Below, piece by piece: positions 31,324 to 42,445 of a stretch of DNA of 64,000 nucleotides. The notes below the pieces were generated by a model. The model did not search any database, was not told the DNA's origin, and saw only the letters and a list, made by a program, of their open reading frames with translations. The DNA is from Kosakonia arachidis. GTDB taxonomy: Bacteria > Pseudomonadota > Gammaproteobacteria > Enterobacterales > Enterobacteriaceae. The stretch covers positions 1 to 64,000 of the forward strand of contig NZ_FPAU01000011.1 in the NCBI RefSeq assembly GCF_900116535.1, read 5' to 3'. A program made the position numbers and the translations under genes. Every line of letters starts with the position of its first letter. The first letter of the stretch is position 1.

Positions 31324-32064
31324 ATGACGGACAAGACGGCAGCGCCGCTGTATGACCTGCGCGGTCTGAAACTCATTGGCTGGCGCGATATGCAGCACGC
31401 GCTGGATTATCTCTATGCTGACGGCGAAATAAAACGTGGCACGCTGGTGGCAATGAACGCCGAAAAACTGCTGACCGTGGAAGATGATCCCTTGGTGCGT
31501 GCGCTGATTGAGGCAGCGGAGTTTAAATATGCTGACGGTATCAGCGTGGTTCGCTCTCTGCGCAAGAAATTTCCGCAGGCGCAGGTCTCACGCGTTGCTG
31601 GCGCCGATCTTTGGGAACATTTAATGATGCGCGCCGGGCAGTCAGGTACGCCTGTATTCCTGGTGGGGGGAAAACCTGAGGTGCTGGCGCAAACGGAGCA
31701 GAAATTGCGTGCACAGTGGCAGGTCAATATCGTGGGTAGCCAGAATGGTTATTTTACGGCGGATCAGCGTGAGGCACTGTTTGCTCGTATCCGGGACAGC
31801 GGTGCGAAAATTGTCACCGTTGCTATGGGATCGCCGCGACAGGAGATTTTTATGCGTGACTGCCGCGCTGTTTACGCCGACGCTTTGTTTATGGGGGTGG
31901 GCGGGACGTATGACGTCTTTACCGGACATGTAAAGCGTGCGCCGAAGATCTGGCAGCAACTGGGGCTGGAGTGGCTCTACCGCTTGCTTTCGCAGCCTAC
32001 GCGGCTCAAGCGTCAGCTCCGCTTACTGCGTTATTTACGTTGGCACTATAGCGGAAAATTCTGA
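31324..32064 (+). CDS. wecG: UDP-ManNAcA transferase WecG
   Basis: A GT26 (WecG/TagA/CpsF) glycosyltransferase of 246 residues that adds ManNAcA to lipid I to form lipid II. It shows DGISVVRS, the [11 protein letters not shown] motif, FLVGGKPEV and [12 protein letters not shown], and the [13 protein letters not shown] signature. The basic C-terminal region ([20 protein letters not shown]) probably attaches to the membrane. It is the last gene of the ECA operon; a 256-bp gap follows before yifK. Confidence 0.97.
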   Translation: MTDKTAAPLYDLRGLKLIGWRDMQHALDYLYADGEIKRGTLVAMNAEKLLTVEDDPLVRALIEAAEFKYADGISVVRSLRKKFPQAQVSRVAGADLWEHLMMRAGQSGTPVFLVGGKPEVLAQTEQKLRAQWQVNIVGSQNGYFTADQREALFARIRDSGAKIVTVAMGSPRQEIFMRDCRAVYADALFMGVGGTYDVFTGHVKRAPKIWQQLGLEWLYRLLSQPTRLKRQLRLLRYLRWHYSGKF

Positions 32065-32320
32065 TCTTATCAGGCAGCGTTTCACGCTGCCGCTTTCCTT
32101 TCAACTGCTGTTTTATTGTGCATCGGGTCGATTTTTCTTATACATCGTTTGCCATTTCCCGCAATTTAAGAAACCATTCGCTCACTCATTTGCAGTGTCG
32201 CGGCGTTTTTGTGCCAGCCATTTCCGGGCCGGTACAGCATGGCCTGTTATGAGTCGAGGAAAAACGCATAACAATAATCCGCGGAGCGGGTAAGAAAGAA
32301 GCAAACACAACAGAGGATTT

Positions 32321-33706
32321 ATGGCTGAAAATAAACCGGAGCTTCAGCGCGGTCTGGAGTCTCGTCATATCGAATTAATCGCCCTGGGCGGCACCATCGG
32401 CGTAGGGTTGTTTATGGGGGCTGCCAGTACGCTTAAGTGGGCGGGCCCATCAGTATTGCTGGCGTATATCATCGCCGGCCTTTTCGTCTTTTTTATCATG
32501 CGTTCAATGGGTGAGATGCTGTTTCTTGAGCCGGTAGCCGGTTCCTTTGCCGTCTACGCACATCGTTATATGAGCCCCTTCTTTGGCTATCTGACGGCCT
32601 GGTCCTACTGGTTTATGTGGATGGCGGTGGGGATCTCGGAAATTACCGCCATCGGCGTCTATATCCAGTTCTGGTTCCCCGAGCTTGCTCAGTGGATCCC
32701 AGCGTTGATTGCGGTGGCACTGGTGGCGCTGGCCAACCTTGCGGCCGTACGTCTTTATGGCGAAATTGAATTCTGGTTTGCCATGATTAAAGTCACCACC
32801 ATCATCGTGATGATTATTGTTGGCCTTGGCGTGATCTTTTTCGGTTTTGGCAACGGCGGTCATTCGATTGGCTTTGGCAATCTGACCGAACATGGTGGCT
32901 TCTTTGCCGGTGGCTGGAAAGGCTTCTTAACCGCGCTCTGTATTGTGGTCGCCTCTTACCAGGGTGTTGAGCTTATCGGTATTACTGCCGGTGAAGCTAA
33001 AAATCCGCAGGTAACACTGCGTAGTGCGGTCAGCAAGGTGCTGTGGCGTATCCTGATTTTCTATGTGGGGGCCATCTTCGTTATCGTCACCATCTTCCCA
33101 TGGAATGAAATCGGCACCAACGGCAGCCCGTTTGTGCTGACGTTTGCCAAAATCGGTATTACCGCAGCGGCAGGCATCATCAACTTTGTGGTACTGACGG
33201 CTGCGCTCTCGGGTTGTAACAGCGGCATGTACAGCTGCGGTCGTATGCTTTACGCGCTGGCGAAGAACCGTCAGTTGCCGTCTGCGGTGGCGAAAGTGTC
33301 TAAAAGCGGCGTTCCGGCTGCGGGCGTGACTATCTCTATTATTATTCTGCTGATCGGTTCGTGCCTGAACTACATTATTCCTAACCCACAGCGCGTGTTT
33401 GTTTATGTCTATAGTGCCAGCGTATTGCCGGGTATGGTGCCATGGTTCGTGATTCTGATTAGCCAGTTGCGTTTTCGTAAAGCGCACAAAGCGGCGATGG
33501 TCACGCATCCGTTCCGCTCAATGCTGTTCCCGTGGGCGAACTGGCTGACCATGGCATTCCTGGCGTGCGTGTTGATTGGTATGGGATTCAATGACGATAC
33601 CCGTATGTCGCTGTTTGTCGGCATTATCTTCCTTGCCGTAGTCACCGCGGCGTATAAGGTATTTGGCCTCAATGGACACGCGGTTACGCGTCAGGTGGGT
33701 GAATAA
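32321..33706 (+). CDS. yifK: APC-family amino acid permease YifK (ThrP)
   Basis: A 461-residue transporter with 12 TM helices in the amino acid/polyamine/organocation superfamily. The N-terminal [21 protein letters not shown] is the family's substrate-binding helix 1. E. coli YifK is reported as a threonine/serine permease regulated by Lrp. The SD AGAGGATTT precedes ATG. The upstream 256 bp shows no other gene. The tRNA cluster follows from its own promoter. Confidence 0.95.
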   Translation: MAENKPELQRGLESRHIELIALGGTIGVGLFMGAASTLKWAGPSVLLAYIIAGLFVFFIMRSMGEMLFLEPVAGSFAVYAHRYMSPFFGYLTAWSYWFMWMAVGISEITAIGVYIQFWFPELAQWIPALIAVALVALANLAAVRLYGEIEFWFAMIKVTTIIVMIIVGLGVIFFGFGNGGHSIGFGNLTEHGGFFAGGWKGFLTALCIVVASYQGVELIGITAGEAKNPQVTLRSAVSKVLWRILIFYVGAIFVIVTIFPWNEIGTNGSPFVLTFAKIGITAAAGIINFVVLTAALSGCNSGMYSCGRMLYALAKNRQLPSAVAKVSKSGVPAAGVTISIIILLIGSCLNYIIPNPQRVFVYVYSASVLPGMVPWFVILISQLRFRKAHKAAMVTHPFRSMLFPWANWLTMAFLACVLIGMGFNDDTRMSLFVGIIFLAVVTAAYKVFGLNGHAVTRQVGE

Positions 33707-33758
33707 GAGTCAAAATGCGCAAAGCATAACCAAACGCGCATTTTCTTAAAAAAAGCAC

Positions 33759-33787
33759 TAGACAGCCGCGCCCGAAGTCCGTACTAT
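33759..33787 (+). promoter_or_regulatory. Promoter of the Arg-His-Leu-Pro tRNA operon
   Basis: -35 TAGACA and -10 TACTAT with a 17-bp spacer, then a C-rich discriminator (CCACCCCCGC) upstream of argX, as expected for a stringently controlled stable-RNA promoter. Confidence 0.75.
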
Positions 33788-33808
33788 CCACCCCCGCAAC
33801 GGCGCTAC

Positions 33809-33885
<77 letters not shown>

Positions 33886-33953
33886 TTTAAACCCGGCGCT
33901 TGAGCTGCGGTGGTTCGTGATTGGTCACGATACCGCGTGAAAAGATTTACAGT

Positions 33954-34030
33954 GGTGGCTATAGCTCAGTTGGTAGAGCCCTGGATTGTGATTCCAGTTG
34001 TCGTGGGTTCGAGTCCCATTAGCCACCCCA
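33954..34030 (+). tRNA. hisR: tRNA-His (GUG)
   Basis: A 77-nt gene including the extra G at -1 that is unique to tRNA-His (GGTGGCTA ... TAGCCACCCCA). Anticodon GTG within ATTGTGAT. Confidence 0.97.
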
Positions 34031-34058
34031 TTATTTGGCAGTACAAGTTTCGTGGAAT

Positions 34059-34145
34059 GCGAAGGTGGCGGAATTGGTAGACGCGCTAGCTTCAGGTGTT
34101 AGTGTCCTTACGGACGTGGGGGTTCAAGTCCCCCCCCTCGCACCA
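34059..34145 (+). tRNA. leuT: tRNA-Leu (CAG)
   Basis: An 87-nt class II tRNA with a long variable arm (GTGTCCTTACGGACGT), anticodon CAG, and ends GCGAAGG / CCTCGCACCA. Confidence 0.97.
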
Positions 34146-34184
34146 CAACTTAAATTGAACAAAAAATTCAAAAAGCAGTAAAAA

Positions 34185-34261
34185 CGGCGAGTAGCGCAGC
34201 TTGGTAGCGCAACTGGTTTGGGACCAGTGGGTCGGAGGTTCGAATCCTCTCTCGCCGACCA
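34185..34261 (+). tRNA. proM: tRNA-Pro (UGG)
   Basis: A 77-nt cloverleaf CGGCGAG ... CTCGCCGACCA, with anticodon TGG in the loop TTTGGGA. Last tRNA of the cluster, followed by a strong terminator. Confidence 0.97.
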
Positions 34262-34267
34262 ATTTTG

Positions 34268-34291
34268 AACCCCGCGAAAGCGGGGTTTTTT
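34268..34291 (+). terminator. Terminator of the tRNA operon
   Basis: AACCCCGC-GAAA-GCGGGGTTTTTT, an ideal GNRA-looped intrinsic terminator. Confidence 0.95.
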
Positions 34292-34744
34292 GTTTCCTGT
34301 GTTCCCTTAATCCCCGCGTTTTCTGCCTGTTGGCTATCAACGACAACCCCTTCTCGTACTGTCGCCTAAGAGAGACTTCTAATTTATTGAATTTAAACAA
34401 ATAATATAATTTACCTTATTAGATGTCGTTCTGTGGCGACAAACTGTGACGATGATCGCGGTGAAGAGGGAAGCAGGACGCCCTGAGTAGGTTGAATTTA
34501 TTGGCTTATTAAAAGTTTGCGCTGCGTTCCATTTGAGGGTGTAAACCTGGCATGATACGTGCAATAATATTCATGTAGATGCTCATTCCATCTCTTATGC
34601 TCGCCTTCTGGCTTCATAAACTCAGGAATGATGCAGAGCCGTTTACGGTGCTTATCGTCCACAGACAGATGTCGCTTCGGCCTCATCAAACACCATGGAC
34701 ATAACGTTGAGTGAAGCACCCATTAGTTGTCAAAGACCTGTTTT
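34292..34744. other. AT-rich gap between the tRNA cluster and hemY
   Basis: About 450 bp with lower GC than its neighbours (notably 34378-34420). No recognisable gene. E. coli K-12 carries aslB/aslA-type genes between proM and hemY, none of which are present here. A weak minus-strand ORF is listed separately. The tRNA-Pro 3' end is a common integration site, but I found no second copy of it nearby. Confidence 0.5.
34498..34719 (-). CDS. Doubtful small ORF, possible gene remnant
   Basis: A 73-residue open frame from GTG 34719 (or ATG 34686). The product is basic, with six Cys or His-rich spots such as HKRWNEHLHEYYCTYH. No Shine-Dalgarno sequence and no known family that I recognise. It lies in the AT-rich gap beside tRNA-Pro, so it may be a leftover of a lost accessory gene or simply chance. 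Confidence 0.15.
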   Translation of the reverse strand: MLHSTLCPWCLMRPKRHLSVDDKHRKRLCIIPEFMKPEGEHKRWNEHLHEYYCTYHARFTPSNGTQRKLLISQ

Positions 34745-34780
34745 AACGCCTGCCTGAGCTTTCCGGCAGGCGTTTTTTTT
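34745..34780 (+). terminator. Strong hairpin with plus-strand T-run before the hemY end
   Basis: AACGCCTGCC-TGAGCTTTC-CGGCAGGCGTT then T8. The T-run favours plus-strand transcripts, although hemY (minus) is the adjacent gene. On the minus strand the stem is followed only by GTTAAAAC. It may work both ways, or be left from a lost plus-strand gene. Confidence 0.75.
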
Positions 34781-34789
34781 GGCTGGCCG

Positions 34790-35986
34790 TCAGGCCGGAG
34801 GGTTATTTTGCAGCGTCAGCAGCAGACCGTCGCGGCGCATGAGTGCGGCCTCTTCCGGCTGATGCATGCGATCGAGACAATCTGCCAGCCAGGCGTAGTC
34901 GAACGCATCCGGACGCTGTTTCAGCGCCGCGCGGAAGGCCAGGCTTGCTTCCTGCCATTCGCCATGTTTCAGCAGTGACTGGCCCAACGTACTCCACAGC
35001 AGGGGGCGATCGCCCTGCGTTTTAATCTGCTGGCGCAGAACTTTTTCGATCTGCTCAGGATTATTGGTTTTCAGCCGCGGGATCAGCATCACCAGACGAT
35101 CGTCATACTGGCGTTTCAGGCCATCAAGAATTATTTCCTGTGCAGTATCGTGATCGTCGCACTCAATCAAGTGCTCGGCGATAGTCACCTGTAGCGTCAT
35201 CTGCTGACGGGTTTTACGGCTCTGGTTTTTCCACCAACTTTTCAGACCTTCGCTGCCCTGATCCGCGCGCGCTTGATCCATCATGCCAATCCACGCCTGC
35301 TGTTGCAGCGCATCACGATGATCGTCGTCGCCGACATCGGCTTTCGCCATCGAAGGGATGATATCCAGTAGGGAAGTCCATGCGCCGGTGCGAATATAGG
35401 CCCGTTCAGCCAGGCGTAGCACTTCCGGATGACGCGGGGTGATCTCCAACAATTTATCCACACCATGACGGGCTGCATGATTCTCGTTGCGCGCCAGTTG
35501 CAGGCGTACCCGGGTGATTTCTACCGGGATGGGGTCGTTTTCCGCCAGCTCTGCCGCGCGCTCCAGATGCTGGTTGGCACGGGCTTCATCACCGCGTTGC
35601 TGCGCCGCTTCGGCCGCCAGCAGGTAATTCACCACGGGCTGCTCGGCGTGATCGGCATTTTTCGACATCAACTTTTCAACTTGCTGATAGTCGCCTTCCG
35701 CCAGCTTGAGTAGCGCTTGCTCCGTTTGTTTACGTGCGCGACGACGTTTGCGACCCACAAACCATCCACGGGTATGTGCGCCAGTGCGGAAAATGCGCCG
35801 CAGCACCCATTCGAGGGCAAAGATCGCCACCAATGCCAGAGCCAGAATGATCACTAACCCGGTGACGCTGGTTTCAATGTTGTAATTATCGGTTTGGATC
35901 AGCACATAACCCTGATGCCCGGCGAGCATGGGGCCGAGCACGATCCCAGCGATCAACAACGCAAAGAGCAATAACACTTTCAGCAT
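34790..35986 (-). CDS. hemY: HemY, inner-membrane TPR protein
   Basis: A 398-residue protein with two N-terminal TM segments (about 3-20 and 42-62) and a cytoplasmic or peripheral region of tetratricopeptide-like helices (about 100-390). It is associated with late haem synthesis by its operon position. It is not the protoporphyrinogen oxidase of the same name in Bacillus. Its exact biochemical role is unknown. Fourth gene of hemCDXY, 2 bp after hemX. Confidence 0.95.
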   Translation of the reverse strand: MLKVLLLFALLIAGIVLGPMLAGHQGYVLIQTDNYNIETSVTGLVIILALALVAIFALEWVLRRIFRTGAHTRGWFVGRKRRRARKQTEQALLKLAEGDYQQVEKLMSKNADHAEQPVVNYLLAAEAAQQRGDEARANQHLERAAELAENDPIPVEITRVRLQLARNENHAARHGVDKLLEITPRHPEVLRLAERAYIRTGAWTSLLDIIPSMAKADVGDDDHRDALQQQAWIGMMDQARADQGSEGLKSWWKNQSRKTRQQMTLQVTIAEHLIECDDHDTAQEIILDGLKRQYDDRLVMLIPRLKTNNPEQIEKVLRQQIKTQGDRPLLWSTLGQSLLKHGEWQEASLAFRAALKQRPDAFDYAWLADCLDRMHQPEEAALMRRDGLLLTLQNNPPA

Positions 35987-35988
35987 GC

Positions 35989-37149
35989 TTATTCTCCCTG
36001 CGCTGTGGCTGCACTGGTCGGCGCCTGTTGAGACGTCACGGCAGGCTGCGCCAGAAGATTGCGTACGCGGGTTTGCATTAATTTTTCCAGAATTGGCTGG
36101 CTTTGCAGCGATTCCGGTAAATTCATGGCAATTGTTTGCTGGCTCAGCTTATCCACTTCCTCAAGGAAGGATTTGGTGGCCGCATCGTCGGTGTCGTAGT
36201 ACGCACGTACCCAGGTAGAAACATTATCCAGCGCCTGTTTGTAGGTCTCTTCCTGATGACGCGGAACGGCTTGCGCGGCGACGAGCAGACGTGAACGGAT
36301 GTTTTCACGCAGGTAGATATCCTGATTCGGCGCGAGCAGCGGTACTGCCGTTTCATCGCGACGGCGGATAGTGATAAAGCTGTCCATAAAGTTCTGCCAG
36401 CTTTTTTGTAGATTGACGCGCCATTCGCTGATCGAGCCGGAAGGGGTGCTGCTGTCGTCATCCATCGGTGAATCGTCATCGTTATTATCCGCAAGACGCA
36501 GATTATCAATTTGATTCGAAAGCTGGTTCAGATTGAGGATAATGCCATCGTAATCCACCTGAGTGATTGCCGACAGACTGCCGATATCATCAGTGATGGC
36601 GCGACGTGCGGTAATCAGGCTTGGATCGTTCATATCCGCCAGACTGGCGTCGGCACTCTTCAACAGTGCGGCAGCTGTGGTGACATCCTGATCGCTCCAC
36701 AGTTTGCGGCCCGCCAGTTTCACCAGGAAATCGGCCTGTGCCAGTTGCCATGTTTTCGCATCAGAACCGGAGATGGTTGCCACTTTCTGCTGCACTTCAT
36801 CAAGCTGCTTCGCCAGGACGTCGTTCTGACGTTTGGCAGCATCAAGCTGGTCTGCTTGTTGTTTAATCACGCCTTCCAGCTCTGCGCGTTGCTTATCCTG
36901 CGATTGTTGTAAGGCGATAACCTGATTGGCGATCTCGCCATTATTGCTATGTAGTGTTGCTACTTGCTGTTTTACCCAGCCATAAAGCCCGGCACCCGAT
37001 GCCAGCGCAATGGCAATGGCGATCGCGCTGAGCGCAAGGCTGGTCCTGTTAGCGCGTCTATTCTTCTCTGCTTTTTCCGGCGGCGGCGTTGCGCCGTCAG
37101 CCGCTTTGGTCTCTTCGACCACGGCGGAGGAGTTTTTTTGTTCCGTCAT
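35989..37149 (-). CDS. hemX: HemX, membrane protein of the hem operon
   Basis: A 386-residue protein (393 in E. coli) annotated as a putative uroporphyrinogen-III C-methyltransferase, but lacking methyltransferase motifs. A charged N-terminus ([16 protein letters not shown]) is followed by one TM at about 37-57, then a long coiled-coil (about 60-130) and a helical periplasmic-type domain. Lies 21 bp after hemD. Confidence 0.94.
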   Translation of the reverse strand: MTEQKNSSAVVEETKAADGATPPPEKAEKNRRANRTSLALSAIAIAIALASGAGLYGWVKQQVATLHSNNGEIANQVIALQQSQDKQRAELEGVIKQQADQLDAAKRQNDVLAKQLDEVQQKVATISGSDAKTWQLAQADFLVKLAGRKLWSDQDVTTAAALLKSADASLADMNDPSLITARRAITDDIGSLSAITQVDYDGIILNLNQLSNQIDNLRLADNNDDDSPMDDDSSTPSGSISEWRVNLQKSWQNFMDSFITIRRRDETAVPLLAPNQDIYLRENIRSRLLVAAQAVPRHQEETYKQALDNVSTWVRAYYDTDDAATKSFLEEVDKLSQQTIAMNLPESLQSQPILEKLMQTRVRNLLAQPAVTSQQAPTSAATAQGE

Positions 37150-37170
37150 TATGGCTTCCCATTATGAGAG

Positions 37171-37911
37171 TTATTGTAATGCGCGAAGCAGCGCATCGTT
37201 GTCGGCATTGTCAGCGACCCGAATATCCTGCCAGCCCAGTTCCCGGGCGAGGTGTGCCAGACGCTCGCTCGCCACAACCAGGCGACAGCGAAGTAACCAA
37301 TTTTCCCGATACCAGGGGGGAATAAGTGAAAATAATTGCTGCATCATTTCGCCGCTGGTGATCACCAGTGTCGTCACGCCACGCGTATGCCAGCGCATTG
37401 CTTCTTCAGCACCGTCATAAAATATTGCACTGCGTTGATAACATTCGCAAAATTCAACTTCGGCACCACGCGCTACCAGCGCCTCTGCCAGCAATTCGCG
37501 CCCGCCGTTACCCCGTAAGATTAGCGCATGCTTACCCTGAACACTTTGTAATTCAGGTAATTGTAGCAACACTTCACTGATTTCCCGATCGTGCGGATAG
37601 CGCACCTCAATGCCACTGACGGTATGTAATGCTAGCGCAGTGGTGCGACCGATAGCGAAATAGTGAGGCTGAGGGGGAAATCGCAAACCAAGCTGCTGTA
37701 AGTGGGCGTGAGCGAATGTCACCGCATGCTGCGACAGGGCAAAAACCATATCGTCTGCGGTTAGCGCGGAGAGCCGCGCAGGTAATGAAGCGAGCTCGCG
37801 GCCTGGCGTAAATTCGATTAACGGAAAGCTCCAGGCCACCAGCCCCAGTGTACGCAACCGGCTGACTAATTCTTCTCCGGCTGGAGATGGGCGTGTGACC
37901 AGAATGCTCAT
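37171..37911 (-). CDS. hemD: Uroporphyrinogen-III synthase
   Basis: A 246-residue enzyme that closes hydroxymethylbilane with inversion of ring D to give uroporphyrinogen III, the branch point to haem, sirohaem and B12. The two-lobed fold is poorly conserved in sequence; [14 protein letters not shown] at the start and [11 protein letters not shown] fit the family. It overlaps the hemC stop by four bases, implying coupling. Confidence 0.95.
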   Translation of the reverse strand: MSILVTRPSPAGEELVSRLRTLGLVAWSFPLIEFTPGRELASLPARLSALTADDMVFALSQHAVTFAHAHLQQLGLRFPPQPHYFAIGRTTALALHTVSGIEVRYPHDREISEVLLQLPELQSVQGKHALILRGNGGRELLAEALVARGAEVEFCECYQRSAIFYDGAEEAMRWHTRGVTTLVITSGEMMQQLFSLIPPWYRENWLLRCRLVVASERLAHLARELGWQDIRVADNADNDALLRALQ

Positions 37912-38849
37912 ACAGGTGCTTCTCCGTTATAAACCTCATCCAGAATAGCGCGGGCGCCATTCACCAGTAGCTCTTCCGCCAGTGAGATCCCAAGTTGTTC
38001 TGCATCTTCCGGTTTACCGCGGCGTTCGCCGCGTACCTGGATCGAACCGTCTGGCGAACCCACCAGCCCGCGCAACCAGATCTCGCCGTTGATAAGTTCA
38101 GCATAGCTGCCAATAGGTACCTGGCACCCACCTTCAAGATGGGTATTCATCGCCCGCTCTGCTTTAACGCGCACGGCGGTATCCTTGTGATTCAGAGGTT
38201 CGAGCAGCGTGCGCGTGCGCGTGTCATCGAGGCGGCACTCTACGCCGACCGCGCCCTGACCGACTGCCGGTAGCGAGATTTCCGGCGGCAGCGCCATGCG
38301 TACGCGTGAAGCCAGTCCAAGGCGGTTAAGGCCTGCTACAGCGAGGATAATCGCGTCATATTCACCGTTATCCAGCTTGCTCAGACGGGTGCCGACGTTG
38401 CCGCGTAGGGAACGTATCACCAGATCCGGACGGCGTTCCGCCAGTTGGCACTGACGGCGCAAACTGGAAGTGCCAACAATGCTGCCGTGCGGCATTTCGT
38501 CCAGCGAGGCATAACGGTTTGACACAAACGCATCGCGTGGATCGTCGCGCTCACAAATGGTCACCAGGCCAAGCCCTTCGGGGAAATCCACTGGGACATC
38601 TTTCATTGAATGCACCGCGATATCGGCGCGGTTTTCAAGCAGTGCCAACTCAAGTTCTTTCACAAACAATCCCTTGCCGCCCACTTTCGCCAGAGGCGTA
38701 TCAAGGATCACATCGCCGCGGGTTACCATCGGCACCAGTTCTACAGTCAGCCCCGGATGGCTCACTTCAAGGCGTTGCTTAACGTATTGTGCTTGCCAAA
38801 GCGCAAGGGGGCTTTGCCGTGTGGCAATTCTTAAGACATTGTCTAACAT
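37908..38849 (-). CDS. hemC: Porphobilinogen deaminase
   Basis: Hydroxymethylbilane synthase (313 residues), which joins four porphobilinogens. The dipyrromethane cofactor Cys (about 242) lies in [13 protein letters not shown]-terminal [15 protein letters not shown] and the active-site Asp loop HSMKDVP are present. I chose ATG 38849 (MLDNVLRIA), which matches the E. coli length; ATG 38864 would add five residues. It is divergent from cyaA. Confidence 0.97.
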   Translation of the reverse strand: MLDNVLRIATRQSPLALWQAQYVKQRLEVSHPGLTVELVPMVTRGDVILDTPLAKVGGKGLFVKELELALLENRADIAVHSMKDVPVDFPEGLGLVTICERDDPRDAFVSNRYASLDEMPHGSIVGTSSLRRQCQLAERRPDLVIRSLRGNVGTRLSKLDNGEYDAIILAVAGLNRLGLASRVRMALPPEISLPAVGQGAVGVECRLDDTRTRTLLEPLNHKDTAVRVKAERAMNTHLEGGCQVPIGSYAELINGEIWLRGLVGSPDGSIQVRGERRGKPEDAEQLGISLAEELLVNGARAILDEVYNGEAPV

Positions 38850-39049
38850 GCTTGTTACCGTCATTATCGTCCGTTGACCATCCTAACATTGTTGCATTAG
38901 GGTGTCAGTGTTCGCGGCGGATTGCCGGGGAAAGAGAAAGCTTCGTCCCGCAATACAGGCGCAGCGCGGGTCGTAATTAAGAATTTACAGAGTGTGTTTG
39001 ATGCTACACTGGTTTGTGCTGCATCTTTCTTTACGGTCAATGAGCAAGG

Positions 39050-39065
39050 TGTTAAATTGATCACG
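39050..39065. promoter_or_regulatory. CRP-like site upstream of cyaA
   Basis: TGTTA-N6-TCACG, a degenerate CRP half-site pair in the hemC-cyaA gap, about 96 bp before the cyaA start. In E. coli CRP-cAMP represses cyaA P2 at the equivalent place. The rest of the 311-bp gap (38850-39160) shows no ORF. Confidence 0.65.
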
Positions 39066-39160
39066 TTTTAGACCATTTTTTCGTCGGTACCCCTATAAAG
39101 ATAAGGGCGAAAAATGGCAACGGCGACTTTGAATTTTCTGTAAACATCAGGCGATATGTC

Positions 39161-41704
39161 TTGTACCTCTATATTGAGACTCTGAAACAGAGACTGGATG
39201 CCATCAATCAACTGCGTGTGGAACGCGCTCTTGCTGCCATGGGGCCTGCTTTTCAGCAGGTCTACAGTCTGCTGCCGACATTACTGCATTACCATCATCC
39301 GCTGATGCCGGGTTACCTTGAGGGTAACGTTCCACAAGGCATTTGCCTTTACACGCCTGATGAAAACCAACTTCATTATCTGAACGAACTTGAACTGCAC
39401 CGTGGTTTGCCGCCGCAGGAGTCGCCAAAAGGCGAATTACCGATCACCGGTGTTTACTCTATGGGGAGCACGTCATCCGTTGGGCAAAGTTGCTCTTCAG
39501 ATCTGGACATCTGGGTATGTCATCAATCCTGGCTCGATAACGAAGAGCGTCAACTGTTGCAGCGTAAATGTAGCCTGCTCGAAAGTTGGGCTGCGTCGCT
39601 GGGCGTGGAAGTGAGCTTTTTCTTGATTGATGAAAACCGTTTCCGCCATAACGAAAGCGGCAGTCTCGGCGGCGAGGATTGTGGCTCGACGCAGCATATA
39701 TTGTTGCTTGACGAATTTTACCGCACCGCCGTGCGTCTCGCCGGTAAACGTATTCTTTGGAATATGGTGCCGGGCGATGAAGAAGAGCATTACGACGACT
39801 ACGTAATGACGCTCTATGCGCAGGGTGTGCTGACGCCAAATGAATGGCTGGATCTCGGCGGCTTAAGTTCCCTTTCGGCGGAAGAGTACTTCGGTGCCAG
39901 CCTTTGGCAGCTCTATAAAAGTATCGATTCCCCGTATAAAGCAGTGTTGAAAACCCTGCTGCTGGAAGCGTATTCCTGGGAATATCCTAATACGCGCCTG
40001 CTGGCGAAAGATATTAAACAGCGTCTGCATGATGGTGAGATCGTCTCCTTCGGTCTTGATCATTACTGCATGATGCTGGAACGCGTAACGCAATATCTGG
40101 TTGCCATCGAAGACACCACCCGTCTCGATCTGGCGCGTCGATGTTTCTACTTAAAAGTGTGCGAGAAGCTCAGCCGTGAACGGGCCTGTGTCGGCTGGCG
40201 TCGTGAAGTGATCGCGCAGTTGGTGAAAGAGTGGGGCTGGGATGATGCGCGCGTGGTCATGCTGGATAACCGCGCCAACTGGAAAATCGATCAGGTACGC
40301 GAAGCGCACAATGAACTGCTCGACGCGATGATGCAGAGCTACCGCAATCTGATCCGTTTCGCCCGGCGTAATAATCTGAGCGTTTCCGCCAGCCCGCAGG
40401 ATATTGGGGTGTTGACCCGTAAACTGTATGCCGCCTTTGAGGCGTTGCCGGGCAAAGTAACGCTTGTGAACCCACAGATTTCACCGGATCTCTCTGAACC
40501 CAATTTAACCTTTATTCATGTTCCTCCAGGCCGCGCCAACCGCACAGGCTGGTATCTGTACAATCGTGCGCCGAACATGGATTCAATCGTCAGCCATCAG
40601 CCGCTGGAATATAACCGTTATCTGAATAAGCTGGTGGCCTGGGCCTGGTTTAATGGGCTGTTGACCTCGCGCACGCGTCTGTTTATTAAAGGCAATGATG
40701 TGGTCGATCTGGCGAAATTGCAGGAAATGGTCGCGGATGTATCGCATCACTTCCCGCTGCGCCTGCCTGCACCGACTCCGAAAGCACTTTATAGCCCGTG
40801 CGAAATTCGTCACCTGGCTATCATCGTCAATCTGGAGTACGACCCGACTGCGGCGTTCCGTAATCAGGTGGTGCATTTCGACTTCCGTAAGCTTGATGTC
40901 TTCAGCTTCGGCGAGCAGCAAAACTGCCTCGTCGGAAGTGTGGATCTGCTCTACCGTAATTCGTGGAATGAGGTGCGTACTCTGCATTTCAACGGCGAGC
41001 AGGCGATGATTGAAGCGCTGAAAACGATTCTCGGCAAAATGCACCAGGATGCGGCACCGCCGGATAGCGTTGAAGTGTTCTGCTACAGCCAACACCTGCG
41101 CGGCCTGATTCGAACCCGTGTCCAGCAACTGATTTCTGAGTGTATTGAGCTGCGTCTTTCCAGTACGCGCCAGGAAACCGGACGCTTTAAAGCATTGCGC
41201 GTGGCAGGCCAGACCTGGGGACTGTTCTTTGAACGCCTGAATGTGTCGGTACAGAAGCTGGAAAACGCGATCGAGTTTTATGGTGCGATTTCCCATAACA
41301 AACTGCATGGCCTTTCCGTGCAGGTTGAAACCAATCACGTCGAATTACCGGCGGTGGTGGATGGTTTTGCCAGCGAAGGGATTATTCAGTTCTTCTTTGA
41401 AGAGACCGGTGAAGAAGGCTTTAACATCTATATCCTGGATGAGAGCAACCGCGCGGAAGTCTATCATCACTGTGAAGGCAGCAAAGAGGAGCTGGTGCGG
41501 GATGTAAGCCGTTTCTACTCGTCATCCCATGACCGCTTCACTTACGGCTCCAGCTTTATTAACTTCAACTTGCCGCAGTTCTATCAAATTGTGAATACGG
41601 AAGGGCGTGCGCAGGTGATCCCGTTCCGCAATCAGGCAATCAGCACCGCAACACCGGCGAATCAGGACAACGACGCACCGCTGTTGCAGCAATATTTCTC
41701 GTAA
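39161..41704 (+). CDS. cyaA: Class I adenylate cyclase
   Basis: An 847-residue enzyme making cAMP for CRP. The catalytic N-terminal domain has the nucleotidyltransferase signature [17 protein letters not shown] with Asp114 and Asp116. The C-terminal half is the regulatory domain that senses PTS EIIA-Glc. The start is TTG, as in E. coli, where the poor start codon keeps synthesis low. Two in-frame deletions relative to E. coli seem to lie near the C-terminus ([12 protein letters not shown]). Confidence 0.97.
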   Translation: MYLYIETLKQRLDAINQLRVERALAAMGPAFQQVYSLLPTLLHYHHPLMPGYLEGNVPQGICLYTPDENQLHYLNELELHRGLPPQESPKGELPITGVYSMGSTSSVGQSCSSDLDIWVCHQSWLDNEERQLLQRKCSLLESWAASLGVEVSFFLIDENRFRHNESGSLGGEDCGSTQHILLLDEFYRTAVRLAGKRILWNMVPGDEEEHYDDYVMTLYAQGVLTPNEWLDLGGLSSLSAEEYFGASLWQLYKSIDSPYKAVLKTLLLEAYSWEYPNTRLLAKDIKQRLHDGEIVSFGLDHYCMMLERVTQYLVAIEDTTRLDLARRCFYLKVCEKLSRERACVGWRREVIAQLVKEWGWDDARVVMLDNRANWKIDQVREAHNELLDAMMQSYRNLIRFARRNNLSVSASPQDIGVLTRKLYAAFEALPGKVTLVNPQISPDLSEPNLTFIHVPPGRANRTGWYLYNRAPNMDSIVSHQPLEYNRYLNKLVAWAWFNGLLTSRTRLFIKGNDVVDLAKLQEMVADVSHHFPLRLPAPTPKALYSPCEIRHLAIIVNLEYDPTAAFRNQVVHFDFRKLDVFSFGEQQNCLVGSVDLLYRNSWNEVRTLHFNGEQAMIEALKTILGKMHQDAAPPDSVEVFCYSQHLRGLIRTRVQQLISECIELRLSSTRQETGRFKALRVAGQTWGLFFERLNVSVQKLENAIEFYGAISHNKLHGLSVQVETNHVELPAVVDGFASEGIIQFFFEETGEEGFNIYILDESNRAEVYHHCEGSKEELVRDVSRFYSSSHDRFTYGSSFINFNLPQFYQIVNTEGRAQVIPFRNQAISTATPANQDNDAPLLQQYFS

Positions 41705-41709
41705 CACGT

Positions 41710-41739
41710 GCCGGATAAATCATTAACACCTTATCCGGC
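41710..41739. repeat. REP-like palindrome after cyaA
   Basis: GCCGGATAA-N12-TTATCCGGC, typical of a REP element, between the convergent cyaA and cyaY genes. It may act as a transcript-stabilising hairpin. Confidence 0.7.
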
Positions 41740-41747
41740 GCGTAATA

Positions 41748-42068
41748 TTAACGAAAAGTCACCGTTTCGCCCGCTTGCTGCGTGGCTGCTCGCTCCAGCA
41801 GATCCCAGAAGGTTTCGCCGCTGCGATCGCAAACCCAGTCGTCACCCTTCAGATCGAAATGGTAGCCGCCCTGTTTGGTTGCCAGCCACACCTGGTGCAG
41901 CGGCTCCTGGCGGTTAATGATAATTTTGCTGCCGTTTTCAAAGCTGATGGTTAAGACGCCGCCGTTGATTTCGCAGTCGATGTCGCTGTCGCCATCCCAG
42001 TCATCAAGGCGTTCTTCGATGGTGAGCCACAGGCTGTCGGCGAGGCGATGAAATTCACTGTCGTTCAT
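41748..42068 (-). CDS. cyaY: Frataxin-like iron-sulfur assembly protein CyaY
   Basis: A 106-residue frataxin homologue. It binds iron through an acidic ridge ([12 protein letters not shown], about 22-33) and regulates the IscS-IscU cluster assembly. The beta-sheet parts [26 protein letters not shown] are typical. Convergent with cyaA and divergent from lptM. Confidence 0.98.
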   Translation of the reverse strand: MNDSEFHRLADSLWLTIEERLDDWDGDSDIDCEINGGVLTISFENGSKIIINRQEPLHQVWLATKQGGYHFDLKGDDWVCDRSGETFWDLLERAATQQAGETVTFR

Positions 42069-42205
42069 TCTGCTTTCCTGTTTTTTATGATGGCAGCAGT
42101 ATAACGCGAAATATTTCCCGATGCCCTAAACCAGCAAACTCTTGCTTTTGTGTCTTCTCCTGCGATGATAGAAAGCAGAAAGAATGAACTTACAGGCAAC
42201 TCATA

Positions 42206-42409
42206 ATGAAAGATGTGTTTCGCGCGATGACCGTACTGCTGACTCTGTTCAGCCTGACGGGTTGTGGTCTGAAGGGGCCGCTCTATTTTCCTCCTGCGGA
42301 TAAAAACGCGCCGCCGCCAATCAAAACGCAAACCAGCACGATCCAGCCGAGCTCGCCGGATAGCAACGATCGTGGTGACGAGGGCTCTCCGAGTCAGGTG
42401 AATTACTGA
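42206..42409 (+). CDS. lptM: LPS translocon assembly lipoprotein LptM (YifL)
   Basis: A 67-residue lipoprotein. The signal peptide ends in the lipobox SLTGC with Cys20 to be acylated, followed by GLKGPLYFPPADK, the conserved part that mimics LPS in the LptD-LptE complex and helps LptD oxidative maturation. The C-terminal half is disordered and diverged. First gene of lptM-dapF-yigA-xerC-yigB-uvrD. Confidence 0.95.
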   Translation: MKDVFRAMTVLLTLFSLTGCGLKGPLYFPPADKNAPPPIKTQTSTIQPSSPDSNDRGDEGSPSQVNY

Positions 42410-42445
42410 CGCTACCGTTCTGTATCCGCGCAACTGGAGTAGATG

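Noticed and set aside
34185-34790. Integrated island at tRNA-Pro
   Set aside because: No integrase, no second copy of the tRNA 3' end and no cargo genes; only a gap with a doubtful ORF.
35989-37149. HemX as a working uroporphyrinogen methyltransferase
   Set aside because: Despite the common annotation, it shows a TM plus coiled-coil layout and none of the SAM-binding motifs of the CobA/CysG family.
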